64,000 nt of DNA, from contig JADJOC010000009.1 of NCBI GenBank assembly GCA_016713965.1, positions 496,001 to 560,000 of the forward strand, written 5' to 3'. This DNA is from Chitinophagaceae bacterium (lineage in GTDB: Bacteria; Bacteroidota; Bacteroidia; Chitinophagales; Chitinophagaceae). This document shows positions 54,493 through 64,000 of this stretch, piece by piece; positions within the stretch are counted from its first letter, which is position 1; every line of letters starts with the position of its first letter. A program made the translations under genes and the position numbers. Under the pieces are notes generated by a model. The model had not been told where the DNA came from. It searched no databases and saw only the letters and a program-made list of their open reading frames with translations.

Positions 54493-55681
54493 ATGTTAGC
54501 AATCAGCAACCGTGGGCAGCAAATGCCCCCATCTCCTATACGTAAATTGGTCACTTATGCCGAAGCGGCAAAAAAAGAGGTACCAAAGTCTACCACTAAA
54601 TATTGGCCAGCCGGATATTGAAACGCCGCCATCTATTTTAGATGCGGTAAAGCATAGTGATTTTAAAGTGCTGGAATACAGCCATAGTGCCGGCAATGAA
54701 AGCTACAGAAAAAAATTAGTGGAGTACTACCGAAAAGTTGGTATTGATGTAACCCCGGAGCAAATTATTGTTACCACCGGTGGCAGCGAAGCCATTTTAT
54801 TTGGCTTTATGGCCTGTATGGATGCTGGTGATGAAGTGATTATCCCTGAACCGTTTTATGCTAATTATAATGGATTTGCTGTAGAAGCCGGAGTAATTGT
54901 AAAACCTATCACTTCTTCCATAGAAAATGGCTTTGCATTGCCACCCATCAGCGCTTTTGAAGAAGCGATTACACCTAAAACCAAAGCTATAGTAATTTGC
55001 AACCCTAATAATCCTACCGGTTATTTGTACAGTAAAGAAGAAATGGAAGTGCTGAAGCAGGTTATTGTAAAGCACAACCTGTATTTATTTGCTGATGAAG
55101 CTTACCGGGAATTTTTTTATGAAGGTACCTTTACAAGTGCCATGCATTTAAAAGGTGTGGATGACCATGTGGTTTTAATGGATACCATAAGTAAGAGGTA
55201 TAGCGCCTGCGGCGGACGTATTGGCGCTTTTGTAACAAAAAACACTGCACTTTTAAATTCGGTAATGAAATTTGCACAGGCCAGGCTGAGCCCCCCGTCT
55301 TTTGCACAAATTTTAGGAGAAGCTGCTATTGATTTACCTGATAACTATTTTGATACTACAAAGGCTGAATATAAATTAAGAAGAGATATTATTGTACAAC
55401 GCTTAAACGCAATGCCGGGTGTATTTTGTCCTAACCCGGGCGGCGCTTTTTATGCCATAGCCAAATTACCGATCGATGATTCCGATAAATTTTGCCAATG
55501 GTTGTTGGAAGAATTTTCTTATAACAATGCTACAGTAATGCTGGCACCGGCCACAGGGTTTTATAGTACACCCGGCTTAGGGAAACAGGAAGTAAGGCTT
55601 GCGTATGTGCTTAATGCAACTGCGATACATGCTGCAATGGATTGTTTGGAAAAAGCATTACAGCAGTATCACTTTAAATAG
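54493..55681 (+). CDS. Pyridoxal-phosphate aminotransferase, class I/II, N-terminus frameshifted
   Basis: This enzyme of about 396 residues starts at ATG 54493 (MLAISNRGQQMPPSPIRKLV). Two missing bases (one A near 54575, one T near 54595) separate the start from the main frame, giving KKRGTKVYHLNIGQPDIETP. The fold-type I features are TTGGSEAILFGFMA, CNPNNPTG, LFADEAYREFFYEG with the cofactor-binding Asp, and MDTISKRYSACGGRIGAF. The expected Schiff-base Lys is in SISKRYSACG-type context. It is likely an aspartate- or aromatic-type aminotransferase. TATCTTTG ends four bases before ATG. Confidence 0.9.
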
Positions 55682-55827
55682 TTTTCTGAACTGTTGGTGA
55701 GTGTACTAACAGCAAAAATAATTTACCCTATGGCTGTTGCGCCTTATAATTTTAAATGCGAATGTATTTTTGGTTGACTGATTTATAGCACATATTTTTG
55801 AGTTGAGTCTAAGCGTAAACTTCTTTC

Positions 55828-56724
55828 ATGATTAAGCAACTAATAAAGGATTTAGCATTTGACAATATTATCTTATTAAAAGGCTTGACAAGAGCGAAAG
55901 TTATTGCAACTAAAATAAATAATGAAGTTTTTAGGGCATGGCTAAAAAATGAGCTTGAAGGCTATAATTATAGTAATGAGAATTTACCAGATTACAGAAA
56001 AATACGCTGTGTAATTTACTTAGTTGCTGAACTCCCATTTGGGAGGAAACATAGTTTTCCTATTTCTTTTGACAGGGATGATGATGACCCTAAATTTATT
56101 GATATTGTAAGATACCATAGAGTTACTGAACCAGTTGCAATAATAGAACAAAATTTGAAGCGATTAATATCACCTAAAGCACATATACATTTAACTCCAG
56201 AACAGGTTGAAATTTTTGAACGATCCTTTGAAAAAAAAATTGCTCAGCATAATGGTGTTATAAGGAGTGGTTATATGGAAGTTGGAAAAGTACAATATGA
56301 GAATATTTTAGAATTGACAAAGCAAAAATTATTAGATACTTTATTAGAGCTTGATACAGAATTTCCCGATTTAGAAAATGATTTTAATATGACAGAGGAT
56401 AATTTACATAAGGTTCAGAATATTATTACTAACAACATTTATGGTAATAACAATCCCTTAAATGTTGCAGCAGGACAAAGTGTGGTACAAAAAGAGATTT
56501 CTGTTACCTATTCACAGGAAGAATATGAAGAATTAAAACAACTAGGTGTAGAAGAAGAAAAAATCATCGAATTGAAAAATATGGTGGAAAATGAAAGTAA
56601 AGATAAATTTACCTTAAAAACTAAAGCTTTAAAATGGCTTGGAAGTGTAACATCATCCATAGCTGCAAGGGGTCTTTACGATAATATTCCTGCTATTACT
56701 GAATTTATGCACCGTTTGCTATAG
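55828..56724 (+). CDS. AbiTii-like domain protein (possible phage defence)
   Basis: This 298-residue cytoplasmic protein opens MIKQLIKDLAFDNIILLKGL, then TRAKVIATKINNEVFRAWLK, NELEGY and LPDYRKIRC. That is the helical start plus WLxxELxGY and LPxYR pattern of AbiTii domains, originally from an abortive-infection system. Later, ILELTKQKLLDTLLELDTEF also matches this domain. The C-terminal half has an acidic helical stretch (YSQEEYEELKQLGVEEEKII). No second gene of a two-component defence system is adjacent. The defence role is inferred from family naming only. Confidence 0.65.
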   Translation: MIKQLIKDLAFDNIILLKGLTRAKVIATKINNEVFRAWLKNELEGYNYSNENLPDYRKIRCVIYLVAELPFGRKHSFPISFDRDDDDPKFIDIVRYHRVTEPVAIIEQNLKRLISPKAHIHLTPEQVEIFERSFEKKIAQHNGVIRSGYMEVGKVQYENILELTKQKLLDTLLELDTEFPDLENDFNMTEDNLHKVQNIITNNIYGNNNPLNVAAGQSVVQKEISVTYSQEEYEELKQLGVEEEKIIELKNMVENESKDKFTLKTKALKWLGSVTSSIAARGLYDNIPAITEFMHRLL

Positions 56725-56834
56725 TATTAGTGCCCAACATTCGTATTTTAAATATTGGGCAGAATGTATTCTATAACAGGGCTTGAGAATAAAAAAAAGC
56801 TCAATAGTAATTCAGCTGCTGAAAGAATGCCGGA

Positions 56835-57040
56835 CAATGTCATTTAGTTAAAAATTATACTTTACTAATATCCCCCTTTCAGGGTTGTTATACTTATTGT
56901 GATTGCTTACTTATCTATAATAATTACATCCCTCCGGGATTACTAACCCCAACGGGGTGCCATTACTGTAGTAATTAATAGCAAAAAATGTTCAAAACCC
57001 TGAAAGGGTGACATTAGTTACTTAGCTAAATGACATTGGG
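56835..57040. mobile_element. MITE-like non-autonomous element
   Basis: CAATGTCATTTAGTTA (56835-56850) is repeated inverted near 57023-57038 (TAGCTAAATGACATTG, one mismatch). The 8-mer ATGCCGGA flanks both sides (56827-56834 and 57041-57048). Inside are a second exact inverted pair CCCTTTCAGGGTT (56874-56886) and AACCCTGAAAGGG (56996-57008), and the palindromes ATCCCTCCGGGAT and CCCCAACGGGG. There is no ORF. Flanking sequence to 57180 repeats TGCCGGA and GTAATGGA words. No gene lies in 56725-57180. Confidence 0.65.
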
Positions 57041-57180
57041 ATGCCGGATAGTAATGGAAAGCCCGGTGAGGGTTAAGTGCGTGGCCATGTGCCGGACTTG
57101 TAATGGATAGCCGGTACAAATGTTCAATAATGTTGCTAAGCCGACAGCCCCAAATTGTATTTATTTTTACTACTAAAATT

Positions 57181-58491
57181 TTACCGGTTATTTCGCCCTG
57201 CCGGTTTATTAGCTTGGTTGCGTAGAGATGAAGATTTAAAATTTTTATTGCCCCTGTTTCTATTAAATGCTGATGGGTTATACTCCGGCACTTCGCCAAA
57301 TTGTTCAGGCACTACAGCTTTAGGTACCGGCTTACCTAATAATTTTTCTATGGCCATTAATTTTCTTTGCTCTTTTTCATTTACCAAAGTAATAGCAGCG
57401 CCTTCGGCAGCAGCCCTTGCTGTTCTTCCTATACGGTGTACATAATCTTCACCATCATGCGGCACATCATAATTGATTACCAAATCAATATTATCGATGT
57501 CAATGCCCCGGCTAAGTATATCCGTGGCTACCAATATAGGCAGGCGGCCACTTTTAAACTTCATTAGCACATCTTCTCTTTTATCCTGTTCTAAATCACT
57601 GTGAATTTCATCAACTAATAATCCTGTTTTTTGTAAATCCCTGTTGAGTTGCTTTACACTGCTTTTGCTACTGCAAAATATCAATACTAATGAAAACTGT
57701 TTTTGTTTTAATAAATATTTTACCAAAGGTATTTTTTGGGAATCATACACAATAAAAGCCTGCTGGATAATTTTTTCGTTGGGTTTGCTGATAGAAATAT
57801 TTATTTCTGCAGGCTGGTGTAAAATTTTACGGGCCATCTCTCTTATTTTATGGGGCATAGTGGCAGAAAATAAAAGGTTTTGCCGTTTTTGTGGCAATTT
57901 TTCAATAATGCGCATAATATCATCATAAAAACCCATATCCAACATACGGTCAGCCTCATCCAATACTAAATATTGCAGGCCGGTAAATTTTACATAACCC
58001 ATATTAATATGCGCCAGCATTTTTCCCGGGGTACAAATAACAATGTCTGCACCTTCGCTTAATGCTTTTCTCTCCTGCACAAATGCCTGGCCATCTCCGC
58101 CACCGTATACTGCAATAGAACTGATGGAAGTAAAATAAGACAACCCTTCCACATGCTGGGCTATTTGAACTGCCAGCTCCCGGGTTGGTACTATTACCAG
58201 TGCCATATTAGTCTGGCTGGTAGAGGGATTGGCTAATAATTTACTAATAATAGGTAATAAAAAAGCAGCTGTTTTACCGGTTCCTGTTTGTGCAGATGCG
58301 ATAATATCTCTTCCTTCGAGTACTAATGGTATTACTTGTTCCTGTACAGGTGTAGCTGTTTCATAGCCTGATGCACTAATTCCCTCCATTAACCGTTCAT
58401 CAAATCCAAATGTAGAAAAATTCAAAACTTTATATTTATTGTTGTCCCGTGAAGATAATACAAATGCCTGTAAATGCTTATTTGTAAACAA
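57181..58491 (-). CDS. DEAD-box ATP-dependent RNA helicase
   Basis: This 436-residue helicase has the motifs in order: Q-motif region (FGFDERLMEGISASGYETAT), ASAQTGTGKTAA (I), VPTRELAVQIA (Ia), LVLDEADRMLDMG (II, DEAD), LFSATMP (III), VATDILSRGIDI (V) and HRIGRTARA (VI). The tail of about 55 residues is basic and Asn/Arg-rich (FNRNRGNKNFKSSSLRN), as in RhlE/CshA-type cold-shock or ribosome-assembly helicases. The start could be the Met at 58491, or later near FSTFGF. Confidence 0.93.
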   Translation of the reverse strand: MFTNKHLQAFVLSSRDNNKYKVLNFSTFGFDERLMEGISASGYETATPVQEQVIPLVLEGRDIIASAQTGTGKTAAFLLPIISKLLANPSTSQTNMALVIVPTRELAVQIAQHVEGLSYFTSISSIAVYGGGDGQAFVQERKALSEGADIVICTPGKMLAHINMGYVKFTGLQYLVLDEADRMLDMGFYDDIMRIIEKLPQKRQNLLFSATMPHKIREMARKILHQPAEINISISKPNEKIIQQAFIVYDSQKIPLVKYLLKQKQFSLVLIFCSSKSSVKQLNRDLQKTGLLVDEIHSDLEQDKREDVLMKFKSGRLPILVATDILSRGIDIDNIDLVINYDVPHDGEDYVHRIGRTARAAAEGAAITLVNEKEQRKLMAIEKLLGKPVPKAVVPEQFGEVPEYNPSAFNRNRGNKNFKSSSLRNQANKPAGRNNR

Positions 58492-58660
58492 TTATATATC
58501 TTATAAATTTATTAAGTTTACCATAGTTTGACAAAGCATTGGTACAGTAATTATCAGGTAGACCGGGACCATAACTAATAATAATAAAAATTTATGGCTA
58601 CATAATTAAAAAGCATACTGTAGCCAAATGATTAATTTTGCCTTTAGTAAAAAAATAAAC

Positions 58661-59509
58661 ATGATAAAAGTAGGTGAATATAATTTATTAAAAGTGATCA
58701 GGGCGGTAGATTTTGGTTTATATCTTGATGACCAGCAAGAAGGCATATTGCTGCCAAAAAGATTTGTTCCGGAAAATACAAATATTGACGATGAATTAGA
58801 AGTGTTTGTTTATCATGATGGAGAAGACCGGCTGATTGCCACCACTCAAAAACCTAAAGGCATTGTAGGTGATATAAAAAAATTAAGGTGTGTAAGCACT
58901 ACACCACAAGGAGCTTTTTTAGATATGGGATTAATGAAAGATATTTTTGTGCCTAAATCCAAGCAGATTGCCAATATGCTTCCCAACGGGGATTACCTGG
59001 TAAAAATTTATATTGATGAACAAACAGGAAGACTAACGGCTACAGAAAAATTTGCATCATCATTAAGCAATATAAATGTTACTGTTAAAGAACTGGATGT
59101 TGTTGATATGACTGTATACAGGAGAACAGATATTGGTTATGTTGTTATTATTAATAATAAGCATACGGGAGTATTGCACCATAATGAAATTTACAGGACT
59201 ATCGGTGTAGGTGATGAATTTAAAGGATACATAAAAAAGATTTATCCTGATAGCAAACATCCAGAAAATGGCTGGCTGATAGATGTGGCAGCCGGCAAGC
59301 CGGGTTATAACAGGGTAGAAGATGAAAGTGAAAAGATTATCCGGCTACTCACTGAAAATAACGGGTACCTACCCTATTATGATAAAAGTGATCCTGATGA
59401 AATTTATGCGTTTTTCAGCATGAGTAAAAAAACTTTTAAAATGACAATAGGTAACCTGTATAAACAAAGAAAAATTAGCTTTGAGAAAACCGGGATAAAA
59501 TTATTATAG
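58661..59509 (+). CDS. CvfB-like S1 RNA-binding protein
   Basis: This 282-residue cytoplasmic protein starts at ATG 58661 (MIKVGEYNLLKVIRAVDFGL); the longer frame from 58628 is less likely. It has the CvfB layout: S1-type domains (GILLPKRFVPENTNIDDELE, FLDMGLMKDIFVPKSKQIAN, TGVLHHNEIYR with KGYIKKIYPD) and a C-terminal winged helix (YAFFSMSKKTFKMTIGNLYK, then QRKISFEKTGIKLL). CvfB affects virulence-factor expression in staphylococci. In Bacteroidota the target is unknown. Confidence 0.92.
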   Translation: MIKVGEYNLLKVIRAVDFGLYLDDQQEGILLPKRFVPENTNIDDELEVFVYHDGEDRLIATTQKPKGIVGDIKKLRCVSTTPQGAFLDMGLMKDIFVPKSKQIANMLPNGDYLVKIYIDEQTGRLTATEKFASSLSNINVTVKELDVVDMTVYRRTDIGYVVIINNKHTGVLHHNEIYRTIGVGDEFKGYIKKIYPDSKHPENGWLIDVAAGKPGYNRVEDESEKIIRLLTENNGYLPYYDKSDPDEIYAFFSMSKKTFKMTIGNLYKQRKISFEKTGIKLL

Positions 59510-59628
59510 GTAATTTGTTTATTTAACAATAATAAAACTTATTTCTCAATATTTATTTACTTGCTGATTTATTAACAACCCGGGAAATAGGTGTAAGACT
59601 GCTTTTTTATCATATCGATTAATTATTT

Positions 59629-62276
59629 TTAAAAAACGCTGGTTTCCATACCGCTCACCTGGTTATTCATTTCTTCGGCTTTATGATTTACAAAGCCGAT
59701 GCATTTTTGTATATCATCGCTGCATACTACTATAAATCCATTATTTTTAACTATATCCATTGCATACTGTATAGCATCTATTTCGTCAGAAATAACTGTA
59801 ATATTTATGTTAGAATTCGTACGTTTAATACCTGCTGTAATAAAGTGCGTAATTTCATCATTAGATCTGCCACGCCCATCCCCGTCATGCCTGATAATAA
59901 TTTCGTCAAACATTTGTGCTGCCAGTGAACCCATATTCATTATGTCTTCATCCCTTCTGTCTCCTGCGCATGCAATAACACCAATTTTAGCAGAAGCTTC
60001 TGTAAGCTTTAAAAAAATTGACAGCTGATTAAACCCGTCTGTATTATGTGCATAATCAATCATTAAATCAAAATTGCTGAATTTAAAAATATTCATCCGC
60101 CCGGGAGTCTGGGCCGGACCGGGAATAAAAGATTGTAAAGACTGTCGAATAACTGAGATATCAAAATCCTGTATAATAGCAGTTAAAATCCCCGGCATTA
60201 CATTTTTTATCATGCATTCTGCCCTTCCTTCCAATGTAAGGGGAATATCTTTTACTTTAGCTATCCTGGTACGCCATTCACCTTTACAAATTGTAAAATA
60301 TCCTTTTTCAATTATAGCAGCAAGACCTCCGTTTTTACAATGTGTTAGTACACGCTCATTTTTTTCATCAATACTAAATAAAGCAATATTACAATCAAGC
60401 CCGAAGCCTATTTTATATACCAGGTCGTCATCGGCATTAAGAATAGCATATCCATCATCAAAAGTGCTGTTAGCTACCACAGCCTTTACTTTAGCCAGGC
60501 CTTCAATAGTATGTATATCGTTTAACCCTAAATGATCTTCTGTAATATTTGTTATAATACTGATGTTGCATTTATCAAATCCTAGTCCTGCCCGTAAAAT
60601 ACCGCCCCTTGCACATTCTAATACTGCAAAATCAACAATGGGGTCTCTCAATACTACTTCAGCGCTGGCCGGACCGCTGCAATCTCCACGATGTATTACA
60701 TGATCCTGGATATAAATTCCATCTGTTGTAGTATATCCTACTTTATGTCCAGCGCCTTTTGCAAGATGTGCAATTAAGCGGGTTGTAGTAGTTTTACCAT
60801 TAGTTCCGGTAACGGCAACAATCGGAATACGTGATGGCTTACCTTCAGGGAAAAGCATATCCACTACAGGCTCTGCAACATTACGTGCTATACCTTTTGT
60901 AGGAGAAAGATGCATACGGAAACCTGGGCCTGCATTAACCCCCAAAACTGCCCCCGTATGTTCTGTAATAGGTGCATTAATATCCTGTGCAATAATATCT
61001 ATCCCACATATATCAAGACCCATTAACCGTGCAATGCGCTCTGCTAAAAAATATTATCAGGATGTACAATGTCGGTAACATCCCGTGCTGTACCACCTGT
61101 GCTGATATTGGCAGTATCTTTTAAATACAATATTTCTCCAAAGGGCAAAATAGAATTTAGTGTAAGGTTTTTTTCCACTAATATAGAATTGGTAACAGGA
61201 TCCACTTTTATAGTAGTCAACACCTTTTCATGACCGTCTCCACGATTAGGGTCGTTGTTTGTCTGGTCAATCAATTGTTCTATAGTAAATTGATCATCAC
61301 CTTTTATCATAGCAGGAATTCTTTTAGCTACTGCTACTAATTTATAATTAATTACCAAAAAACGATAGTCTGTACCTTTTATAAATCTTTCTACAATTAC
61401 ATCTTCTGATATCTCTTTAGCTCTTTCAAATGCTACATACGCTTCTTCTTTTGTTACAATAGATGTAGTTATACCCCTGCCATGATTACCATTTACAGGT
61501 TTAATAACCAGCGGAAAATCCAATTCAATTATTGCTTCGGTTAGTTCTTCCAGAGTATACACCAGTTTACCCTCCGGTATTGGAATAAAACCTTCCGCTA
61601 ATAATTTTTTTGTGTCTTGTTTGTCGGACGCTATTTCTACACCTATACTACTGGTAGTACAGGCCATTGTAGCACGTATTACTTTTTGATTGGCCCCCTG
61701 CCCTAACATAATGAGAGAATCACTATCAAGGCGCTTATAAGGAATATTTCTTTTTTTTGCTTCGAGAACGATGGCTCTTGTGCTTGGGCCTAAACCTTCT
61801 GTTTTATTAATTTTTATCAATTCCTTAATATCTTTATCAATATCATAAGGAATATCACTTTCCAATGCATGAACAATACGTACAGCTGCTTTAGCAGCAT
61901 ATATACCCGCTGCTTCTACCTGGTAAGAAAACACTATATGATATACCCCACGCTTGCCGACTGAACGGGTTCTGCCATATCCACATGGCATGCCGGCTAA
62001 AGATTGAAGTTCAAGGGCAACATGCTCTACCACATGTCCCATCCAGGTTCCCCTACGGATACGTTCTAAAAAACCGCCCGGCTTTTTTTCTGAGCACCGA
62101 TGGCTATGTAAAGAAGGCATTAAAGCTTCTATCCTTTCAGAAAAGCCATCAATTTTATTTGTAGGGTAATCCTCAGAATCCAGAAGATCTACCTTCATTA
62201 TAATTAGTTGTTGCCGGTAAGTTGACCAAACATTTGGCCCTCTCATTACTTTGATATTTAATATTTCCATAGACAA
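59629..62276 (-). CDS. cphA: Cyanophycin synthetase, frameshifted
   Basis: CphA polymerises aspartate and arginine into the storage polymer cyanophycin. The N-terminal piece (NIKVMRGPNVWSTYRQQLII, then GTWMGHVVEHVALELQSLAG, VVFSYQVE-like VFSYQVEAAG) includes the ATP-grasp domain with VIKPVNGNHGRGITTS. It ends at VHPDNIF because one T is missing near 61045. Adding it continues LAERIARLMGLDICGIDIIA to the Mur-ligase-like domain with PIVAVTGTNGKTTTTRLIAH, MIDYAHNTDGF and the C-terminal ACAGDRRDEDI. The whole is 882 residues, the usual CphA length. No cyanophycinase is adjacent in the window. It is divergent from the trehalose gene. Confidence 0.93.
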
Positions 62277-62596
62277 TTAGGTTTTCGTCCCAACTATTTA
62301 ATGATGGAAAAAAATATGCCAACAGTTTTTTATAATAATCTATAAGCTAATCCATAAGTCAATTGGGAACTTTGTTCTACAAAATGGATATTGAAAAGTA
62401 GTATGACTGGGGAAATAGACTCCACATCTTAAAAAATTATAAAAAATAACTTAGTCTGACCCTGCAAATACCTATGAACCTAAAAATATAAAAACAAGCG
62501 GCAAAGGTTTTGTTAATAGATGGCTATACATGGTTAATTTTACTAACTTTTATTTTATTAAATACATAAACAATATATTTAGAAATTCTAATAGTT
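62277..62596. other. Divergent intergenic region cphA/otsA, no gene seen
   Basis: This 320-bp AT-rich stretch separates two divergent storage or stress genes. I see no ORF, no strong hairpin and no clear TTTG-N19-TAnnTTTG promoter on either strand. It must contain both promoters. Confidence 0.5.
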
Positions 62597-64000
62597 ATGG
62601 CTAAAAAAATTATTGTTTCCAATAGACTGCCGGTTAAAGCAGTAAAGAAAAAAAATAAATTTGTATTTACCTCAAGCGAAGGAGGATTAGCTACAGGATT
62701 AGGCTCAATTTATACGCAGGAAAATAATATATGGATAGGCTGGCCGGGCTTGGAAGTAATTGAAAATTACGAACAAAAAGAGGTAAGTGAAAAATTAAAA
62801 GAACTAAATTTATTACCTGTATTCTTAAGCCAGGAAGAAATCAATCAGTACTATGAAGGATTTTCCAATGAGGTACTTTGGCCTGTTTTTCATTATATGC
62901 CTACTTATGCCAAGTACAAACAATCATATTGGGATTACTATTATAAAGTAAATCTCAAATTTAAAGAAGCAATAATACAGATTGCGGAACCTGGGGATAC
63001 CATTTGGATCCATGATTATCAATTATTGCTATTACCTGCAATGCTGCGTAGCGAATTTCAAAACATCTCTATCGGATTTTTTCAGCATATCCCTTTTCCC
63101 TCTTACGAATTATTCCGCCTGATACCCTGGCGGGCAGAATTACTGGAAGGTATGCTGGGCGCCGACTTAATTGGTTTCCATACTTTTGATGATGCCCACC
63201 ATTTTACAATAGCCGCTACACGTATTTTACCGATTCAATCCTCCTCCAATTTAATTACTATTAATGATCGTTCTGTAGTAGTAGAAAGTTTTCCTATGGG
63301 GATTGACAGTAAAAAATTCGAAATGCTAACCAGTAATGATGAAGTAATACTCCAGATTAATAATTTACGGAAAAATTTTCAGCAGGCTAAAATTGTTGTA
63401 TCTATTGACAGGCTGGATTATAGCAAAGGTATATTACAACGTTTACTGGCATTTGAATTATTGCTGCAATTATACCCCGGGTATATAGAAAAAATTGTTT
63501 TGTATATGATTGTGGTGCCCTCACGTGACACCGTTCCCCAATATAAAAAATTGCATGATGATATCGATAAACTGGTTGGTAATATCAATGCTACCTTCAG
63601 AACAATGAACTGGCACCCGGTACAATATTTTTATCGCTCATTTCCTATCGAAACACTTTCTGCACTGTACAATGTAGCTGATGTATGCCTGGTTACACCA
63701 ATGCGTGACGGGATGAATTTAGTGTGCAAAGAATATGTAGCCAGCCGTGTAAAAAATGATGGTGTATTAATTTTAAGCGAAATGGCAGGGGCTTCTAAAG
63801 AGTTAATAGATGCACTGGTTGTAAACCCTAACAACATAGGAGCCATTACTTCGGCCCTGGTAGAAGCGCTGCACATGCCACTAACGGAGCAGCAGAGACG
63901 AATGAAACAAATGCGGCAACTGGTATCGAAGTTCAATATTGATCACTGGGTTAAATTGTTTATGACCCGTTTACTGGAAGCGAAACAACAGCAACAGTCT
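62597..64000 (+). CDS. otsA: Trehalose-6-phosphate synthase (OtsA, GT20), cut by window edge
   Basis: The frame opens at ATG 62597 (MAKKIIVSNRLPVKA) and stays open to the right edge, so 468 residues are visible. OtsA makes trehalose-6-phosphate from UDP-glucose and glucose-6-phosphate. Motifs are SSEGGLATGLGS, WPVFHYMP, IWIHDYQLLLLPAMLR, FFQHIPFPSYELFR, LIGFHTFDDAHHF, VSIDRLDYSKGI and PMRDGMNLVCKEY. Bacteroidota often fuse OtsA to a C-terminal OtsB phosphatase. The truncation prevents checking, but no stop is seen where a stand-alone OtsA would end (about 455-475 residues). Confidence 0.93.
   Translation, partial: MAKKIIVSNRLPVKAVKKKNKFVFTSSEGGLATGLGSIYTQENNIWIGWPGLEVIENYEQKEVSEKLKELNLLPVFLSQEEINQYYEGFSNEVLWPVFHYMPTYAKYKQSYWDYYYKVNLKFKEAIIQIAEPGDTIWIHDYQLLLLPAMLRSEFQNISIGFFQHIPFPSYELFRLIPWRAELLEGMLGADLIGFHTFDDAHHFTIAATRILPIQSSSNLITINDRSVVVESFPMGIDSKKFEMLTSNDEVILQINNLRKNFQQAKIVVSIDRLDYSKGILQRLLAFELLLQLYPGYIEKIVLYMIVVPSRDTVPQYKKLHDDIDKLVGNINATFRTMNWHPVQYFYRSFPIETLSALYNVADVCLVTPMRDGMNLVCKEYVASRVKNDGVLILSEMAGASKELIDALVVNPNNIGAITSALVEALHMPLTEQQRRMKQMRQLVSKFNIDHWVKLFMTRLLEAKQQQQS

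Overview
The window looks like a low-GC member of the Bacteroidota, probably Chitinophagaceae-like. This is inferred from a SusC/SusD pair, a PorP/SprF protein next to a secreted protein with a type B (gliding-type) C-terminal domain, PorV/PorQ-like and TPR-PD40-OmpA proteins, DUF2795, DUF3467 and DUF1735 proteins, and promoters of the form TTTG-N19/20-TAnnTTTG. Most of the window is chromosomal housekeeping and envelope genes, with one accessory zone at about 41-57 kb.

Layout. 1-5 kb: two LOG-family hydrolases, a sodium:solute symporter, an outer-membrane barrel and a GlcD-like FAD oxidase. 5-13 kb: PorP/SprF and its likely 1,200-residue beta-propeller/PKD substrate, RecG and a DUF3467 protein. 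13-22 kb: a SusC-SusD-DUF1735 lipoprotein operon, a helix-hairpin-helix envelope protein and a PorV/PorQ-like barrel. 22-32 kb, plus strand: folD, then a tightly packed run of queE, a 49-residue membrane peptide, a kinase-like/methyltransferase fusion, a membrane phosphatase/sulfatase-superfamily enzyme, an OmpA/PD40 protein, dprA and guaB. 32-41 kb: a DUF4105 protein, two tandem membrane paralogues, a deoxynucleoside kinase, trpS, gatC, two ABC ATPases, an antitoxin/PIN toxin pair with a palindromic operator, a PduO-type adenosyltransferase and a DUF2795 protein. 41-57 kb: an IS630 element nested in an IS256-like element nested in a T9SS sorting domain; a TPM/LemA cluster, pgk, gap and tRNA-Glu; an IS3 element and a second IS256-like copy, each splitting an accessory gene; a small Gly-Gly peptide gene behind four 21-bp direct repeats; an aminotransferase; an AbiTii-like protein; and a MITE-like element. 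57-64 kb: a DEAD-box helicase, a CvfB-like protein, cyanophycin synthetase, and a divergent trehalose-phosphate synthase cut by the window edge.

Quality warning: at least 15 otherwise well-conserved genes are split by 1-base indels, nearly all in homopolymers. The two IS256-like copies differ from each other mainly in homopolymer length, and there is a G/C homopolymer tract at about 2.3 kb. I read these as sequencing or assembly errors and give each such gene one coordinate range. Genes split by insertion sequences are called pseudogenes, because clean target-site duplications show real insertions.

The best leads for new biology are the LytTR-like repeat array upstream of the Gly-Gly peptide gene (54.0-54.4 kb), the queE-linked envelope-modification operon (23.3-26.9 kb), and the heptanucleotide tandem repeats beside porP, guaB and trpS/gatC.
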